Positions 17,977 to 29,811 of a stretch of 64,000 bases of DNA are shown piece by piece (the first letter of the stretch is position 1; each line of letters begins with the position of its first letter). The translations under genes and the position numbers were made by a program. The stretch is from contig NZ_LMFJ01000001.1 in the NCBI RefSeq assembly GCF_001426755.1, forward strand, positions 724,734-788,733. The letters run 5' to 3'. Source of the stretch: Aeromicrobium sp. Root495. GTDB taxonomy: Bacteria; Actinomycetota; Actinomycetes; Propionibacteriales; Nocardioidaceae. The notes under the pieces were generated by a model, which saw only the letters and a program-made list of their open reading frames with translations, made no database searches and had not been told where the DNA came from.

Positions 17977-18856
17977 ATGGGTTCAGATCGGCGAGGAGAT
18001 CGTCGGCCGCCACCGTCCGACGTACGTCATCGGTGAGATCGGCATCAACCACAACGGCAGCGTCGAGACGGCCAAGAGCCTCATCGACGTCGCGGCCCTC
18101 GCGGGCGCGCAGGCGGTGAAGTTCCAGAAGCGCACGCCGCACATCTCGACGCCCGAGGACATGAAGCACACGCTGCGCGAGACGCCGTGGGGCGAGATGA
18201 CCTACCTCGACTACCGGTACCGCGTGGAGTTCGAGAAGGAGCAGTACACCGAGATCGCCGCGTACGCCGCGACGAAGGGCATCGACTGGTTCGCCTCCCC
18301 GTGGGACGTGCCGTCGGTGCAGTTCCTCGAGGACATGGGCGTCTCCACGCACAAGGTCGCCTCGGCGTCGGTCACCGACCTCGAGCTCCTGCGCGAGCTG
18401 GCCCGCACGGGCAAGCCGATCATCCTGTCCACCGGCATGAGCACGCTGGACCAGGTGGACAAGGCCGTCGAGATCCTCGGCACCGAGCAGCTCGTCATCA
18501 TGCACGCCACCTCGACGTACCCGCTCCCGCCGGAGGAGGCCAACCTGCGCACGATCCCCGTGCTGGCCGAGCGCTACGGCGTGCCCATCGGCTACTCGGG
18601 CCACGAGCGCGGTCTGCAGATCTCGCTGGCGGCCGTCGCCCTGGGCGCGGTCACCGTGGAGCGCCACATCACGCTCGACCGCACGATGTGGGGCTCGGAC
18701 CAGGCCGCCAGCCTGGAGCCGCACGGCTTCATGAGCCTCGTGCGCGACATCCGGGTGCTCGAGAAGGCCCTCGGCGACGGCGTCAAGCGCGTCATGCCGG
18801 GCGAGCTCAAGCCCATGGCGCGCCTGCGTCGGCACAGCGACCCGATCGGTGCATGA
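17969..18856 (+). CDS. neuB: NeuB-type nonulosonic acid synthase lacking the SAF domain
   Basis: 295 residues; typical NeuB enzymes are about 335-350. ATG 17969 has AGGAAGG nine bases upstream. The TIM barrel is complete: G-E-I-G-I-N-H-N-G (16-24), A-V-K-F-Q, G-Y-S-G-H-E and E-R-H-I-T-L-D. The protein stops at R-L-R-R-H-S-D-P-I-G-A, just where the linker to the C-terminal antifreeze-like (SAF) domain would begin, and the next gene overlaps the end, so no frameshifted SAF remains. It condenses PEP with ManNAc, mannose-6-phosphate or a related sugar. In Neisseria NeuB the SAF domain reaches into the partner subunit's active site, so this enzyme must close its site differently. Confidence 0.85.
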   Translation: MAEWVQIGEEIVGRHRPTYVIGEIGINHNGSVETAKSLIDVAALAGAQAVKFQKRTPHISTPEDMKHTLRETPWGEMTYLDYRYRVEFEKEQYTEIAAYAATKGIDWFASPWDVPSVQFLEDMGVSTHKVASASVTDLELLRELARTGKPIILSTGMSTLDQVDKAVEILGTEQLVIMHATSTYPLPPEEANLRTIPVLAERYGVPIGYSGHERGLQISLAAVALGAVTVERHITLDRTMWGSDQAASLEPHGFMSLVRDIRVLEKALGDGVKRVMPGELKPMARLRRHSDPIGA

Positions 18857-20228
18857 GTCGGTGACCCCGCACGGGCCGGGCCCCGCCGAGGACGTCTCCT
18901 CGGCGGGGCCTCGGCCTGCGCCGGGGCCGTCCCGCGTGCTGGTGGTGGCCGACTCGGACTCCTACGTCAAGTACGGGGCGGCCCTCGCCGAGCAGCTGCC
19001 CGCCTCCTGGTCCGTGCGCATCGTCGTGGCGGCCGGCAACGCCGTGCCCAGTCCACGTCAGCTGGCCGACGCCGTGGCCGGCACACGGTTCGTGGGGGCC
19101 GACGTGCCGGTCGTGGGCCTCGGCGACCTGCGCCGGCTGCTCGACGGCTGGCGACCCGACGTCGTGATCGCGGCGGCGCGGGGCTACACCGTCCAGGCCA
19201 CGCTCTCGCTCGTGGCCAACACGCCGCAACGGCCCGTCCTCGTGAGCGGGATCGCCGGGGTGTCCATCCCGGTGCTGCCCTACGGCCTGGGCTTCCGGCG
19301 CTCCGTCGACGTCTTCGTGACGCACAGCCACCACGAGCTGGCCGAGTCCCAGCGCGTGAGTCGCCGGGTCGGCATCCCCATCCGCTTCGAGCTGGGGACC
19401 CTGCCCTACCTCGCCGCGGCGCGAGCGGTCCGCCCCGAGCCGCGGGGACGGCGTCGCATCGTCTTCGCGGCGCAGGCCCTCGTGCCGTCGTCGCGTCGCG
19501 ACCGGCAGTGGCTCGTGGAGAAGCTCGCCGAGACCGCTCGGCAGCACCCCGACGTCGACGTCGTGGTCAAGGTCCGGGCGCGCGCGGGCGAGACCCAGAC
19601 CCACCACGAGCAGGTGGGCTACGAGGAGCTCGTCTCGACGTTGCGCGAGGAGGGGCGGGCACCGGAGAACCTCCTCGTCGAGGACGGCCCCATGCGGCGC
19701 CACCTCGAGAAGGCCAGCGGGTTCGTCACGGTGAGCTCCACGGCACTGCTCGAGGCCGTGGCCGCCGGGGTGCCGGTGCTCGCGATCGACGACTTCGGCG
19801 TGGGCGCCGCGCAGATCAACGTCGTGCTCGAGGGCAGTGGTGTGCTGGCCGGCGCCGAGGAGCTCGTGGCCGGTCGGTTCCGGACGCCCGACCCGCAGTG
19901 GGTGCACGACAACTACTTCCACCACACCGCTGACGACACGTGGGCCGACGCCGTGCAGGGACTGCTCGCGGTGCGCGCCTTCGAGGGCCTGCCTCCCTAC
20001 CGCGAGCTCCCGCGCAGCTGGATGAACAGCATGCGCGAGGTCTGGTACCGCGAGTTCGCGTTCCGGACCGGGCGCACCGGCTGGTTCGCCTGGGCCGAGC
20101 GACGGTTCCTGCACGCCGCCCTCACGCTCAACCGTGGCCGGTGGCGGCTCATCACCGCGCTGTCAGGACGACCGTCCCCGCGCGAGCGCACCGTGGAGCC
20201 CGAGCCCACGCGCGTCCCCGCCCCCTGA
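18849..20228 (+). CDS. DUF6716-type putative glycosyltransferase, paralogue 3
   Basis: 459 residues from GTG 18849, overlapping NeuB by eight bases; GTG 18861 is an alternative. Motifs match paralogue 1 closely: V-A-D-S-D-S-Y-V-K-Y, F-V-T-H-S-H, V-V-V-K-V-R-A-R-A-G-E, V-S-S-T-A-L-L-E-A-V then D-D-F-G-V, and V-H-D-N-Y-F-H-H. Being co-translated with neuA-neuB, it is the best candidate to use the CMP-nonulosonate donor (inference). A Pro/Ala-rich N-terminus of about 28 residues is probably unstructured. Confidence 0.65.
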   Translation: MHESVTPHGPGPAEDVSSAGPRPAPGPSRVLVVADSDSYVKYGAALAEQLPASWSVRIVVAAGNAVPSPRQLADAVAGTRFVGADVPVVGLGDLRRLLDGWRPDVVIAAARGYTVQATLSLVANTPQRPVLVSGIAGVSIPVLPYGLGFRRSVDVFVTHSHHELAESQRVSRRVGIPIRFELGTLPYLAAARAVRPEPRGRRRIVFAAQALVPSSRRDRQWLVEKLAETARQHPDVDVVVKVRARAGETQTHHEQVGYEELVSTLREEGRAPENLLVEDGPMRRHLEKASGFVTVSSTALLEAVAAGVPVLAIDDFGVGAAQINVVLEGSGVLAGAEELVAGRFRTPDPQWVHDNYFHHTADDTWADAVQGLLAVRAFEGLPPYRELPRSWMNSMREVWYREFAFRTGRTGWFAWAERRFLHAALTLNRGRWRLITALSGRPSPRERTVEPEPTRVPAP

Positions 20229-20230
20229 AT

Positions 20231-20314
20231 CCGCGAGTGGCGCAGATCGGTGCTTTTGGGACGGCGTGTCGCACCAATTCGCGCCACTCGGGACCCACTC
20301 TGCGCCACTCGCGG
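20231..20314 (+). repeat. Palindromic intergenic repeat, copy A
   Basis: Arm 20234-20253, 17-base loop TTTTGGGACGGCGTGTC (20254-20270), arm 20271-20290 (17 of 20 pairs), then a third half-arm ending at 20314. The outer halves CCGCGAGTGGCGCAGA (20231-20246) and TCTGCGCCACTCGCGG (20299-20314) are perfect reverse complements. Same element as copy B, opposite orientation. Confidence 0.85.
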
Positions 20315-20322
20315 GAAGGGGC

Positions 20323-20634
20323 TCAGTCGAAGAGCTCGCTGAGCCAGTGCTCCTTCTTCTTCTTGCGGTACGGCTGCTGGTACCCCTGCTGCGGCCGGCT
20401 GTCGTAGCGCGGCTCGGTGTATCGGGGCTCGGCGTACTGCGGCGCCTGCGGCTGGGCGTGCTGCTGCGGCACGGGGGCGGGCGCGGCGGGCGCGGACTCG
20501 GCGGCGGCCCGGTCGATGATCTTGTCGAGCTCTCCGCGGTCGAGCCACACTCCCCGGCACTGCGGGCAGTAGTCGATCTCGATCCCGGACCGTTCACTCA
20601 TCACGAGCAGGGTGTCGTCGGTCGGACACTTCAC
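20323..20634 (-). CDS. Small zf-TFIIB-type zinc-ribbon protein
   Basis: 103 residues from a GTG, with AAGGAG about ten bases upstream. The N-terminus is the zf-TFIIB family pattern: M-K-C-P-T-D, then I-D-Y-C-P-Q-C-R-G-V-W-L-D-R-G-E-L. Zinc ligands would be Cys3, Asp6, Cys23 and Cys26; the C-P-x-D variant is common in this family. The middle is a disordered Pro/Gln/Tyr tract, and the end K-K-K-K-K-E-H-W-L-S-E-L-F-D looks like a short interaction tail. Function unknown. Inverted copies of one palindromic repeat lie on both sides of the gene. Confidence 0.8.
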   Translation of the reverse strand: MKCPTDDTLLVMSERSGIEIDYCPQCRGVWLDRGELDKIIDRAAAESAPAAPAPVPQQHAQPQAPQYAEPRYTEPRYDSRPQQGYQQPYRKKKKEHWLSELFD

Positions 20635-20705
20635 GGGGCATCACTCTCCTTGGTCGGTCAACGGCCCGGTACCGCTGAGAGTTCCGCGGCTGATGGGTAC
20701 CCCCG

Positions 20706-20790
20706 CGAGCGAGTGGCGCAAACCGGCACTCGAGTGGCGCAGATTGGCACGACACGCCGTCCCAGAAGTGCCAATCTGCGCCACTCGCGG
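20706..20790 (-). repeat. Palindromic intergenic repeat, copy B
   Basis: CGAGTGGCGCAGATTGGCAC (20731-20750) and its exact reverse complement (20768-20787) make a perfect 20-bp stem around a 17-base loop. That loop is the reverse complement of copy A's apart from one base. An extra half-arm GAGTGGCGCA lies at 20711-20720. The half-arm side faces the zinc-ribbon gene, as in copy A. Confidence 0.85.
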
Positions 20791-20798
20791 ATGTGGGG

Positions 20799-21710
20799 TC
20801 AGGCGGGGTGGGGTGCGTGGCGGCGTTCGTAGAGGGTGCAGCCGAGCATGACCACCGCGGCGAGGAGCCAGCCCGCGAGGAGGTCGATGACGTAGTGCTC
20901 GCCGTAGTACACGAGGGCGGTGGACATGAGGACGGGATAGGCCAGCACGAGCCAGCGCCACGGGCTCCGCAGGTGCGTGACGGCATACAGCGCCACGAGC
21001 ATGGCCAGGCCGCCGTGCAGCGACGGCATGGCCGCGACGGGGTTGCCGACGCTCGCGAGCTCGACGTGGAACCCGCCGAGCCCGATGGCGTCCCAGCCGC
21101 GCCCCGTGAGGCGGGGGACGTGGTCGGCGATGTAGCCGTCCTTCGACGCGAGCCACGGCGGTGCCATGGGGTAGAGCAGGTAGATCACGAGGGCGGCGTA
21201 GTTGATCACCAGGTAGCGCCGCATCCACGGGAGCCAGGCGGCACGGTCGCGCAGCCAGAGGACGACGGCGATCGTCAGGCCGGTGACGAAGTGCGAGAAG
21301 TAGACCGTCGTGAAGACCGTGTCGTACCACCGGGGCGGCGTGGAGCCCGTGCACGGGGCCGCGCACCACGCGTCCTGGAGCCGCTCGGTGGGCAGGACCC
21401 CGCCGCCGATCCACTCGTCGACACGGATGGGCATCGTGTAGTGAACGGGGAGGCCGATGAGCTCGTCGGAGAGGCCGCGGCTGTAGAGGTAGATGACCAG
21501 CCCCAGGAACACGAGCCACCAGTCGCGCACGAAGCGCAGGTGGTCGCGCCACGGCGCCTGGACGTCCCACGCGATCGTGACGAGCCAGAGCCACACGAAC
21601 ATCTGGTACGGGTCGGTGGGGATGCCCACCAGGACGATCCAGAACCCGAGCGCCACGGCGTAGACCATGAGCGCGGGCGCGCGCCAGGTCCAGGTCGTGG
21701 AGGTCGTCAT
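20799..21710 (-). CDS. PAP2-superfamily membrane phosphatase/transferase (AUR1-like)
   Basis: 303 residues with about six membrane helices. PAP2 motifs are visible in the C-terminal half: P-S-L-H-G-G-L-A (second motif with catalytic His) and G-E-H-Y-V-I-D (third motif). The W-I-G-G-G-V-L-P-T-E-R-L-Q segment earlier is common in the inositol-phosphorylceramide-synthase-like subgroup. It probably acts on a lipid phosphate or polyprenyl phosphate at the outer face. It is the last gene of the minus-strand wall operon (four-base overlap with the GT39-like gene), so recycling of a lipid carrier is plausible. Confidence 0.82.
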   Translation of the reverse strand: MTTSTTWTWRAPALMVYAVALGFWIVLVGIPTDPYQMFVWLWLVTIAWDVQAPWRDHLRFVRDWWLVFLGLVIYLYSRGLSDELIGLPVHYTMPIRVDEWIGGGVLPTERLQDAWCAAPCTGSTPPRWYDTVFTTVYFSHFVTGLTIAVVLWLRDRAAWLPWMRRYLVINYAALVIYLLYPMAPPWLASKDGYIADHVPRLTGRGWDAIGLGGFHVELASVGNPVAAMPSLHGGLAMLVALYAVTHLRSPWRWLVLAYPVLMSTALVYYGEHYVIDLLAGWLLAAVVMLGCTLYERRHAPHPA

Positions 21711-23160
21711 CGGCAGTCCGGGATGCTCTCGAGGGTGCGGGTGGTGGAGCGTTCGAGCCACACGCGGCGCTCGCACACGGTGGCCACCACACGGTAGTCG
21801 CGCTCCAGCACGGCCCTGAAGGCGGCTGCGTCGAGCCCCCACGGTCGGGGGCCGGACCAGTCGACGACCCAGGTGGGTCGGTCGGGTCCCTCCATGACGG
21901 CCGTCAGCTCCCGCAGCTCCGGGTCGCGGGTGCGGACGATGAGGCTCCACAGGTACGGGTAGGGCGCCGCGAGCCCCGCTCGCTCGAGCACGTTGGGCTG
22001 GCCGAAGGCCACCACGCCGGAGTCGCCAGGCGTGGCCGAGTCGCGCAGCCAGGTCCCGACGACGAAGGAGCGGTGCTCCTCCTCGGCCCGGGTGGCGAGG
22101 CCGAAGACCGTGTTGGCGAGGGTGGCCAGCGCCACCGCGGCCGCGACGACCACCACAGGACGGCGAGGAAGGCGCACGACGAGGAGGCCGACGGCGAGCG
22201 ACGTGGCCGGGACCAGCTGCACCAGGTAGTGCGCCCAGTAGCTGCCCCCGAGGACGACCTCGACGGTCACGACGACCAGCACGGCCGCGGTGGCGACCAG
22301 GACGGGGTTGCGGTCGCGACGGAGCCGGGCCAGCGTGGCCACGCTCACGACACCGAGCCCGCTCACGAGCCAGATCGCGGCCAGGATGCCGAGCCGCTCC
22401 GGCGTGGCCGAGGTGGCCGACTCCCGGATCACCTCGCCGGCCTGGAACCGGAAGACGACGAGGGCGTCGAAGAGGTCACCGGGCGAGGTGCCACGCGCGG
22501 CGGCGAGAGCGAGCGCGAGCGCGAGGGCCGCGAGGAAGCCCGCGGAGCCGGCGGCAAGGACCGTGACGCAGCGCCGACGCAGGGTCGGCGACTGCCAGGC
22601 CGTCACGACGACGAGCGCGACCGCGAAGACGAGACCGTCGAGGATGGTCTGCTTCACGAGCACGGCGCCCGCGGCCAGGGCGCCCGCTCCCGCCGCCCAC
22701 GCCGCGACGGTCCGGGCGCGCTCGCTCCTCAGAGCGAGGAGCGTCAGCGGGAGCCCGGCGGCGACGAAGGCGGAGGCGAGCAGCTCGCCGTTGGTGCGGG
22801 ACATGCCGAACCAGTGCGCGGTGCCCAGGAGGGCCGCCGTGCAGGCCGCCCAGACGGCCGCCGTCCGACCTGCGGCCAGACGGGCCGCCGCCGCGACCCC
22901 GGCCACGACGACGAGGGAGGCGAGCAGACCGACGAGGCGCAGCCCGGTCACGCTCCCGGCGGCCTCGACGATCCAGATCAGCAGGGGAGGGCGGTCGACC
23001 CAGTGGTCGCCGTACAAGGAGGTGCCGCCGCTGTGCCAGCCCTGCGCCACGACGAGGTAGCCCGCCTCGTCGCGCCCGGCCGGGTCGACGAGGTAGGCCA
23101 GGCGCACGACGACGAGGAGGAGCAGGGCCACCGTGACCGGTCCCCAGCGGCGCAGCACGC

Positions 23161-23164
<4 letters not shown>
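21707..23164 (-). CDS. GT39-like (PMT_2) membrane glycosyltransferase
   Basis: 485 residues with about ten hydrophobic helices. After the first helix comes D-P-A-G-R-D-E-A-G-Y, the acidic D/E motif in the first outer loop of lipid-linked-sugar transferases such as ArnT and PMT. Next is W-V-D-R-P-P-L, the expected second signature. The C-terminal third is a soluble domain. It should move a sugar from a polyprenyl-phosphate donor onto an acceptor outside the membrane. Start GTG 23164 overlaps the TagF-like gene by four bases. Confidence 0.8.
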
Positions 23165-26567
<3,403 letters not shown>

Positions 26568-26573
26568 CCCGAC

Positions 26574-26579
26574 ACCTTA
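26574..26579 (-). promoter_or_regulatory. -10 hexamer TAAGGT embedded in the preceding stop codon
   Basis: On the minus strand the TAA stop of the large TagF-like gene (26579-26577) is also the first half of TAAGGT, which ends six bases before GTG 26567. The downstream unit may therefore have its own leaderless promoter. Confidence 0.45.
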
Positions 26580-28412
26580 TCGGTCGAGCACCTCGTCGGA
26601 GCCCAGCGCCGCGTCGTCGACCTCGTGGGCCGTCCTGAGCCCCACGTACTGGGCCCGTTCGGACTCGGCGCGGCTGATGAAGGCCTCGATGGCCGCGGCG
26701 AAGGCGTCGAGGGTGCGGCGCTCCGGCGGACCGAGGAGGTAGGTGGCGAGGGTGGCGCGGTCGGCGGCCCGCTCGTCGGGGAGCTGCCCGGTGACGACGC
26801 CCACGAGCTCCTCGATCCCGCTGCCGTCGCGAGCGATGACGGTGGCGGCGCCCGCGGAGGGGTAGGCGGCGCGGAAAGCAGCCTCGTCCAGGGCGTCGTC
26901 GGCCAGGCCCGTGTGGTTGAAGACCGCGAGCGGCTTCTCGCCCGCGAGGTAGTCGGAGACGACGCTGGAGATGTCGGTGACGAGCGCCGTGGACGTGTTC
27001 ATCCAGTCCTCGATGGCCCCGCCGCGCACGACGCGGTGGTCGAGGCCGGTGGAGGCGGCCGCCTCGGTGACGAGGGCCGCGATGCGCGCGCTCGCGTTGC
27101 GGTACTTGGCATCGCGCTGGCCCGTGAACGGGTGGGGCTTGTAGACGACCCGCACGGGCGTCGGGGACGCCAGCAGGGCCTTCACGACACGCTCGCCGAC
27201 CGACGAGACGGAGGAGTACTCCTGGAGCGTGTTCACACCCTCCCACGTGGGCGCGTAGAGGACGGTGGGGACGGGCTCGTCGCCGAGGCGCGGCTCGGGC
27301 CGGATGGCGTGGACCTGCGGCCGCCCCACGAAGCGGAACTGGCTCTCGTGGATGCCCAGGCCCGAGACCCGGTAGCGGTCGGCGCCGGCCTCCCCGGCGA
27401 CCCACAGCTCGTCGTAGACCCGGGAGAACGGGTTGGCCGACGCGCTCTTGTCGGAGTCGCCGTGCCCGATGAAGGCGCTCATGACGTGCGGCAGGCGCAG
27501 CAGGTGGATGTTGTTGCCGGTGTTGGTCGGGTAGAGCGCCACGCGGACGGACGCGAAGTCGAGCATGAGCAGCTCGCCGGGCGCGGACAGCTCGAGGACG
27601 GGGAGCGAGGTGCGGCGCATCGTCGTGAAGAGCGCGTGGTCGCGCAGCACGACCAGCACGCGTCGGTCGAGGTGCTCGAGCGACTCGAGCCAGGTGTTGA
27701 TCTGGTAGGCCGCCCCCAGGGGGCCGCTGAGGTGGAGGACGACCTCCGGCCGGTACTCGTCGATGAAGTCCTGCACCTGGCGCAGCGGGGGAGTGAAGCC
27801 TGTGGCGCGCTTGGCCTGACGCATGCGCCAGGAGGCCAGGGCGTCGGGGACCGTGAGGGCCGCGAGGTAGGCCACGCCGGCGAGCCCCAGCAGCAGCACG
27901 AAGCCCCACGCCAGGCCGAGGAGGGCGGGCGCGAGCGTGAGCAGCTGGCTGCCGACGATCGCGATGCCTCGCTGCGGCGGGCTGACGTGCATCGTCGGGC
28001 TGCCGGGGATGTTGCGGGTGTTCATGGGGCGCAGAGGACCCACGCGGCGGTACTCGGTGTGCAGGGCGCGCAGGCTCAGGACGGCGGACTCCAGGACGGC
28101 GACGACGACGAAGACCCGCAGGGCTGCGGTGGAGTCGACGTGCTCGGCCGCGAGCAGCGCCACGACGACGCGCAGCACGAAGCGCATCGGCAGGCCGAGA
28201 GCGGCCTGGTCGAGCAGCTCGCCCAGGGCCCGGGCGCGTCGCTCCAGGACGAGCTCTCCGGGGACGGAGAGGAGCAGGAGCACGACGGCGGGCCAGGCGA
28301 GTCCGCTGACCGCCAGCACGCCGGCGAGGAACAAAGCCCCGACGCAGCTCAGGAGCGCCGGGAGCCCGCCCGTGCTGCCCAGACGGGCCAGGATCGCAGA
28401 GAGCCGAGACAC
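26577..28412 (-). CDS. TagF-like CDP-alditol phosphotransferase with N-terminal membrane domain
   Basis: 611 residues. Residues about 15-180 hold several hydrophobic helices in two groups, then a cytosolic transferase domain with G-H-G-D-S-D-K-S, V-L-Y-A-P-T-W-E-G, Y-K-P-H-P-F-T-G and V-T-D-I-S-S-V-V-S-D-Y-L. The catalytic motifs are more canonical than in the 23161 protein. It probably extends or primes a poly(alditol phosphate) chain at the membrane. The start GTG 28412 is six bases after TACCTT, which has an upstream TG (TGATACCTT). It diverges from trkH. Confidence 0.85.
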   Translation of the reverse strand: MSRLSAILARLGSTGGLPALLSCVGALFLAGVLAVSGLAWPAVVLLLLSVPGELVLERRARALGELLDQAALGLPMRFVLRVVVALLAAEHVDSTAALRVFVVVAVLESAVLSLRALHTEYRRVGPLRPMNTRNIPGSPTMHVSPPQRGIAIVGSQLLTLAPALLGLAWGFVLLLGLAGVAYLAALTVPDALASWRMRQAKRATGFTPPLRQVQDFIDEYRPEVVLHLSGPLGAAYQINTWLESLEHLDRRVLVVLRDHALFTTMRRTSLPVLELSAPGELLMLDFASVRVALYPTNTGNNIHLLRLPHVMSAFIGHGDSDKSASANPFSRVYDELWVAGEAGADRYRVSGLGIHESQFRFVGRPQVHAIRPEPRLGDEPVPTVLYAPTWEGVNTLQEYSSVSSVGERVVKALLASPTPVRVVYKPHPFTGQRDAKYRNASARIAALVTEAAASTGLDHRVVRGGAIEDWMNTSTALVTDISSVVSDYLAGEKPLAVFNHTGLADDALDEAAFRAAYPSAGAATVIARDGSGIEELVGVVTGQLPDERAADRATLATYLLGPPERRTLDAFAAAIEAFISRAESERAQYVGLRTAHEVDDAALGSDEVLDR

Positions 28413-28418
28413 GACGCG

Positions 28419-28424
28419 AAGGTA
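28419..28424 (-). promoter_or_regulatory. Extended -10 TGA-TACCTT for the large TagF-like gene
   Basis: On the minus strand TACCTT ends six bases before GTG 28412 and is preceded by TGA, an extended -10 feature. Confidence 0.5.
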
Positions 28425-28452
28425 TCACCGGCGCCCGGGCCCACGGTCGGTC

Positions 28453-28458
28453 TACGCT
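28453..28458 (+). promoter_or_regulatory. -10 hexamer TACGCT for leaderless trkH
   Basis: Ends six bases before GTG 28465. The divergent -10 for the TagF-like gene is 28 bases away, so the two polymerase sites face away from each other across a 52-base gap. Confidence 0.55.
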
Positions 28459-28464
28459 CGGTCC

Positions 28465-29811
28465 GTGCCCCGCCTCCGTCTGCCGGCCTCCGTCGCGCAC
28501 CCCGTGCGGTTGCTGCCCCTGACGTTCCTCGCGCTCATCGTGCTCGGGGCCATCCTGCTGATGCTGCCGTTCGCGCACACCCGGCAGGGGTCGGCCAACT
28601 TCGTCGACGCCCTCTTCACGGCCACGTCGGCGGTCACGGTGACGGGTCTCGCCTCGGTGGACACCAGCACGTACTGGACCGTGCCGGGCCAGGTCATCAT
28701 CCTGGCGCTCGTCGAGGTGGGCGGCCTCGGCATCATCGCCCTGGCCACGATCCTCGGTCTCTTCGTGGGCGGGCGCCTGGGCGTGCGGACCCGGCTGCTG
28801 GCCCAGGCCGACATGCACGTCGTGAGCCTCGGCGAGGTGCGGCCGCTGCTGCGTCGCGTGGCCATCACGATGTTGTTCTTCCAGACCATCATCGCCGTCG
28901 TGCTCACCCTGAGGTACCGCCAGACGTACTTCGACGACTGGGGCACGGCGGCGTGGCACGGGGTCTTCGACTCCGTCATGGCGTTCAACAACGCCGGCTT
29001 CTCGCTCAACCCCGACAGCATCACGCGGTACGCAGGCGACAGCCTCGTGGTCCTGCCCATCTCGGCCGCTGTGTTCATCGGCGCCATGGGCTTCCCCGTC
29101 CTCGCAGAGCTGTGGCAGGAGTGGCGCACGCCGCGCACCTGGACCATCCACACGCGCCTCACCGTGTGGGGCTCGGTCATGCTGCTCGTGGTCGGGACCG
29201 TGGCGTTCCTGGCCTACGAGTGGAGCAACCCCAGCACCCTCGGTGGTCTCGACTGGCACGACAAGCTCGTGACCGGTGTCGAGGGCGGCATCATGCCGCG
29301 CTCGGGCGGCCTCAACAGCTTCGACTGGGGCTCGGTGAAGCCCGAGACGCTCAACATCGGCGTCGTCATGATGTTCATCGGCGGCGGCAGCGCCAGCACC
29401 GCCGGCGGCATCAAGATCACGACGTTCCTGCTGCTCGCCTACGTGATCCTCGCCGAGCTGCGGGGCGACCCGCAGGTGACGATCGGGCGCCGCGCGATCA
29501 GCGCCGCGACGGTGCGGCAGGCCGTCAGCATCGCGCTGCTCGCGGTCATGCTCGTGGCCAGCTGCACGCTCGTCATCATGTCCATGACGTCGTTCGAGTT
29601 CGACGAGGTGCTGTTCGAGACCACGTCGGCCTTCGGCACCGTCGGACTGAGCACCGGCCTCACCACTCAGCTCCCCGCCGACGCGAAGATCGTGCTGGCG
29701 GTCTTGATGTTCATCGGCCGAGTGGGCACCATTGCAGCGGCGTCCGCCTTCGTGCTGCGCGACCGAGTCCGGCGGTTCCGGCTTCCCGAGGAGCAACCGA
29801 TCATTGGCTAA
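28465..29811 (+). CDS. TrkH/KtrB-family potassium uptake membrane subunit
   Basis: 448 residues with the four-fold pore repeat of the Trk/Ktr/HKT family. Selectivity-loop segments are visible as T-A-T-S-A-V-T-V-T-G-L, F-N-N-A-G-F-S, P-R-S-G-G-L-N-S and T-S-A-F-G-T-V-G-L-S. Gly at each filter position (T-G-L, A-G-F, G-G-L, V-G-L) supports K+ selectivity. G-G-G-S-A-S-T-A-G-G-I-K is the conserved inner-pore gating region. The gene overlaps the downstream regulator by eight bases, the normal two-gene KtrAB arrangement. Confidence 0.93.
   Translation: MPRLRLPASVAHPVRLLPLTFLALIVLGAILLMLPFAHTRQGSANFVDALFTATSAVTVTGLASVDTSTYWTVPGQVIILALVEVGGLGIIALATILGLFVGGRLGVRTRLLAQADMHVVSLGEVRPLLRRVAITMLFFQTIIAVVLTLRYRQTYFDDWGTAAWHGVFDSVMAFNNAGFSLNPDSITRYAGDSLVVLPISAAVFIGAMGFPVLAELWQEWRTPRTWTIHTRLTVWGSVMLLVVGTVAFLAYEWSNPSTLGGLDWHDKLVTGVEGGIMPRSGGLNSFDWGSVKPETLNIGVVMMFIGGGSASTAGGIKITTFLLLAYVILAELRGDPQVTIGRRAISAATVRQAVSIALLAVMLVASCTLVIMSMTSFEFDEVLFETTSAFGTVGLSTGLTTQLPADAKIVLAVLMFIGRVGTIAAASAFVLRDRVRRFRLPEEQPIIG

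Noticed and set aside
18840-18900. Frameshift that would have cut off the NeuB SAF domain
   Set aside because: The following frames show no K-R-P-G or SAF-like sequence, and the next gene overlaps the stop with a normal N-terminus.
20323-20790. Composite transposon around the zinc-ribbon gene
   Set aside because: No transposase, no terminal target duplication seen, and the flanking elements are only about 85 bases; kept as a repeat observation instead.
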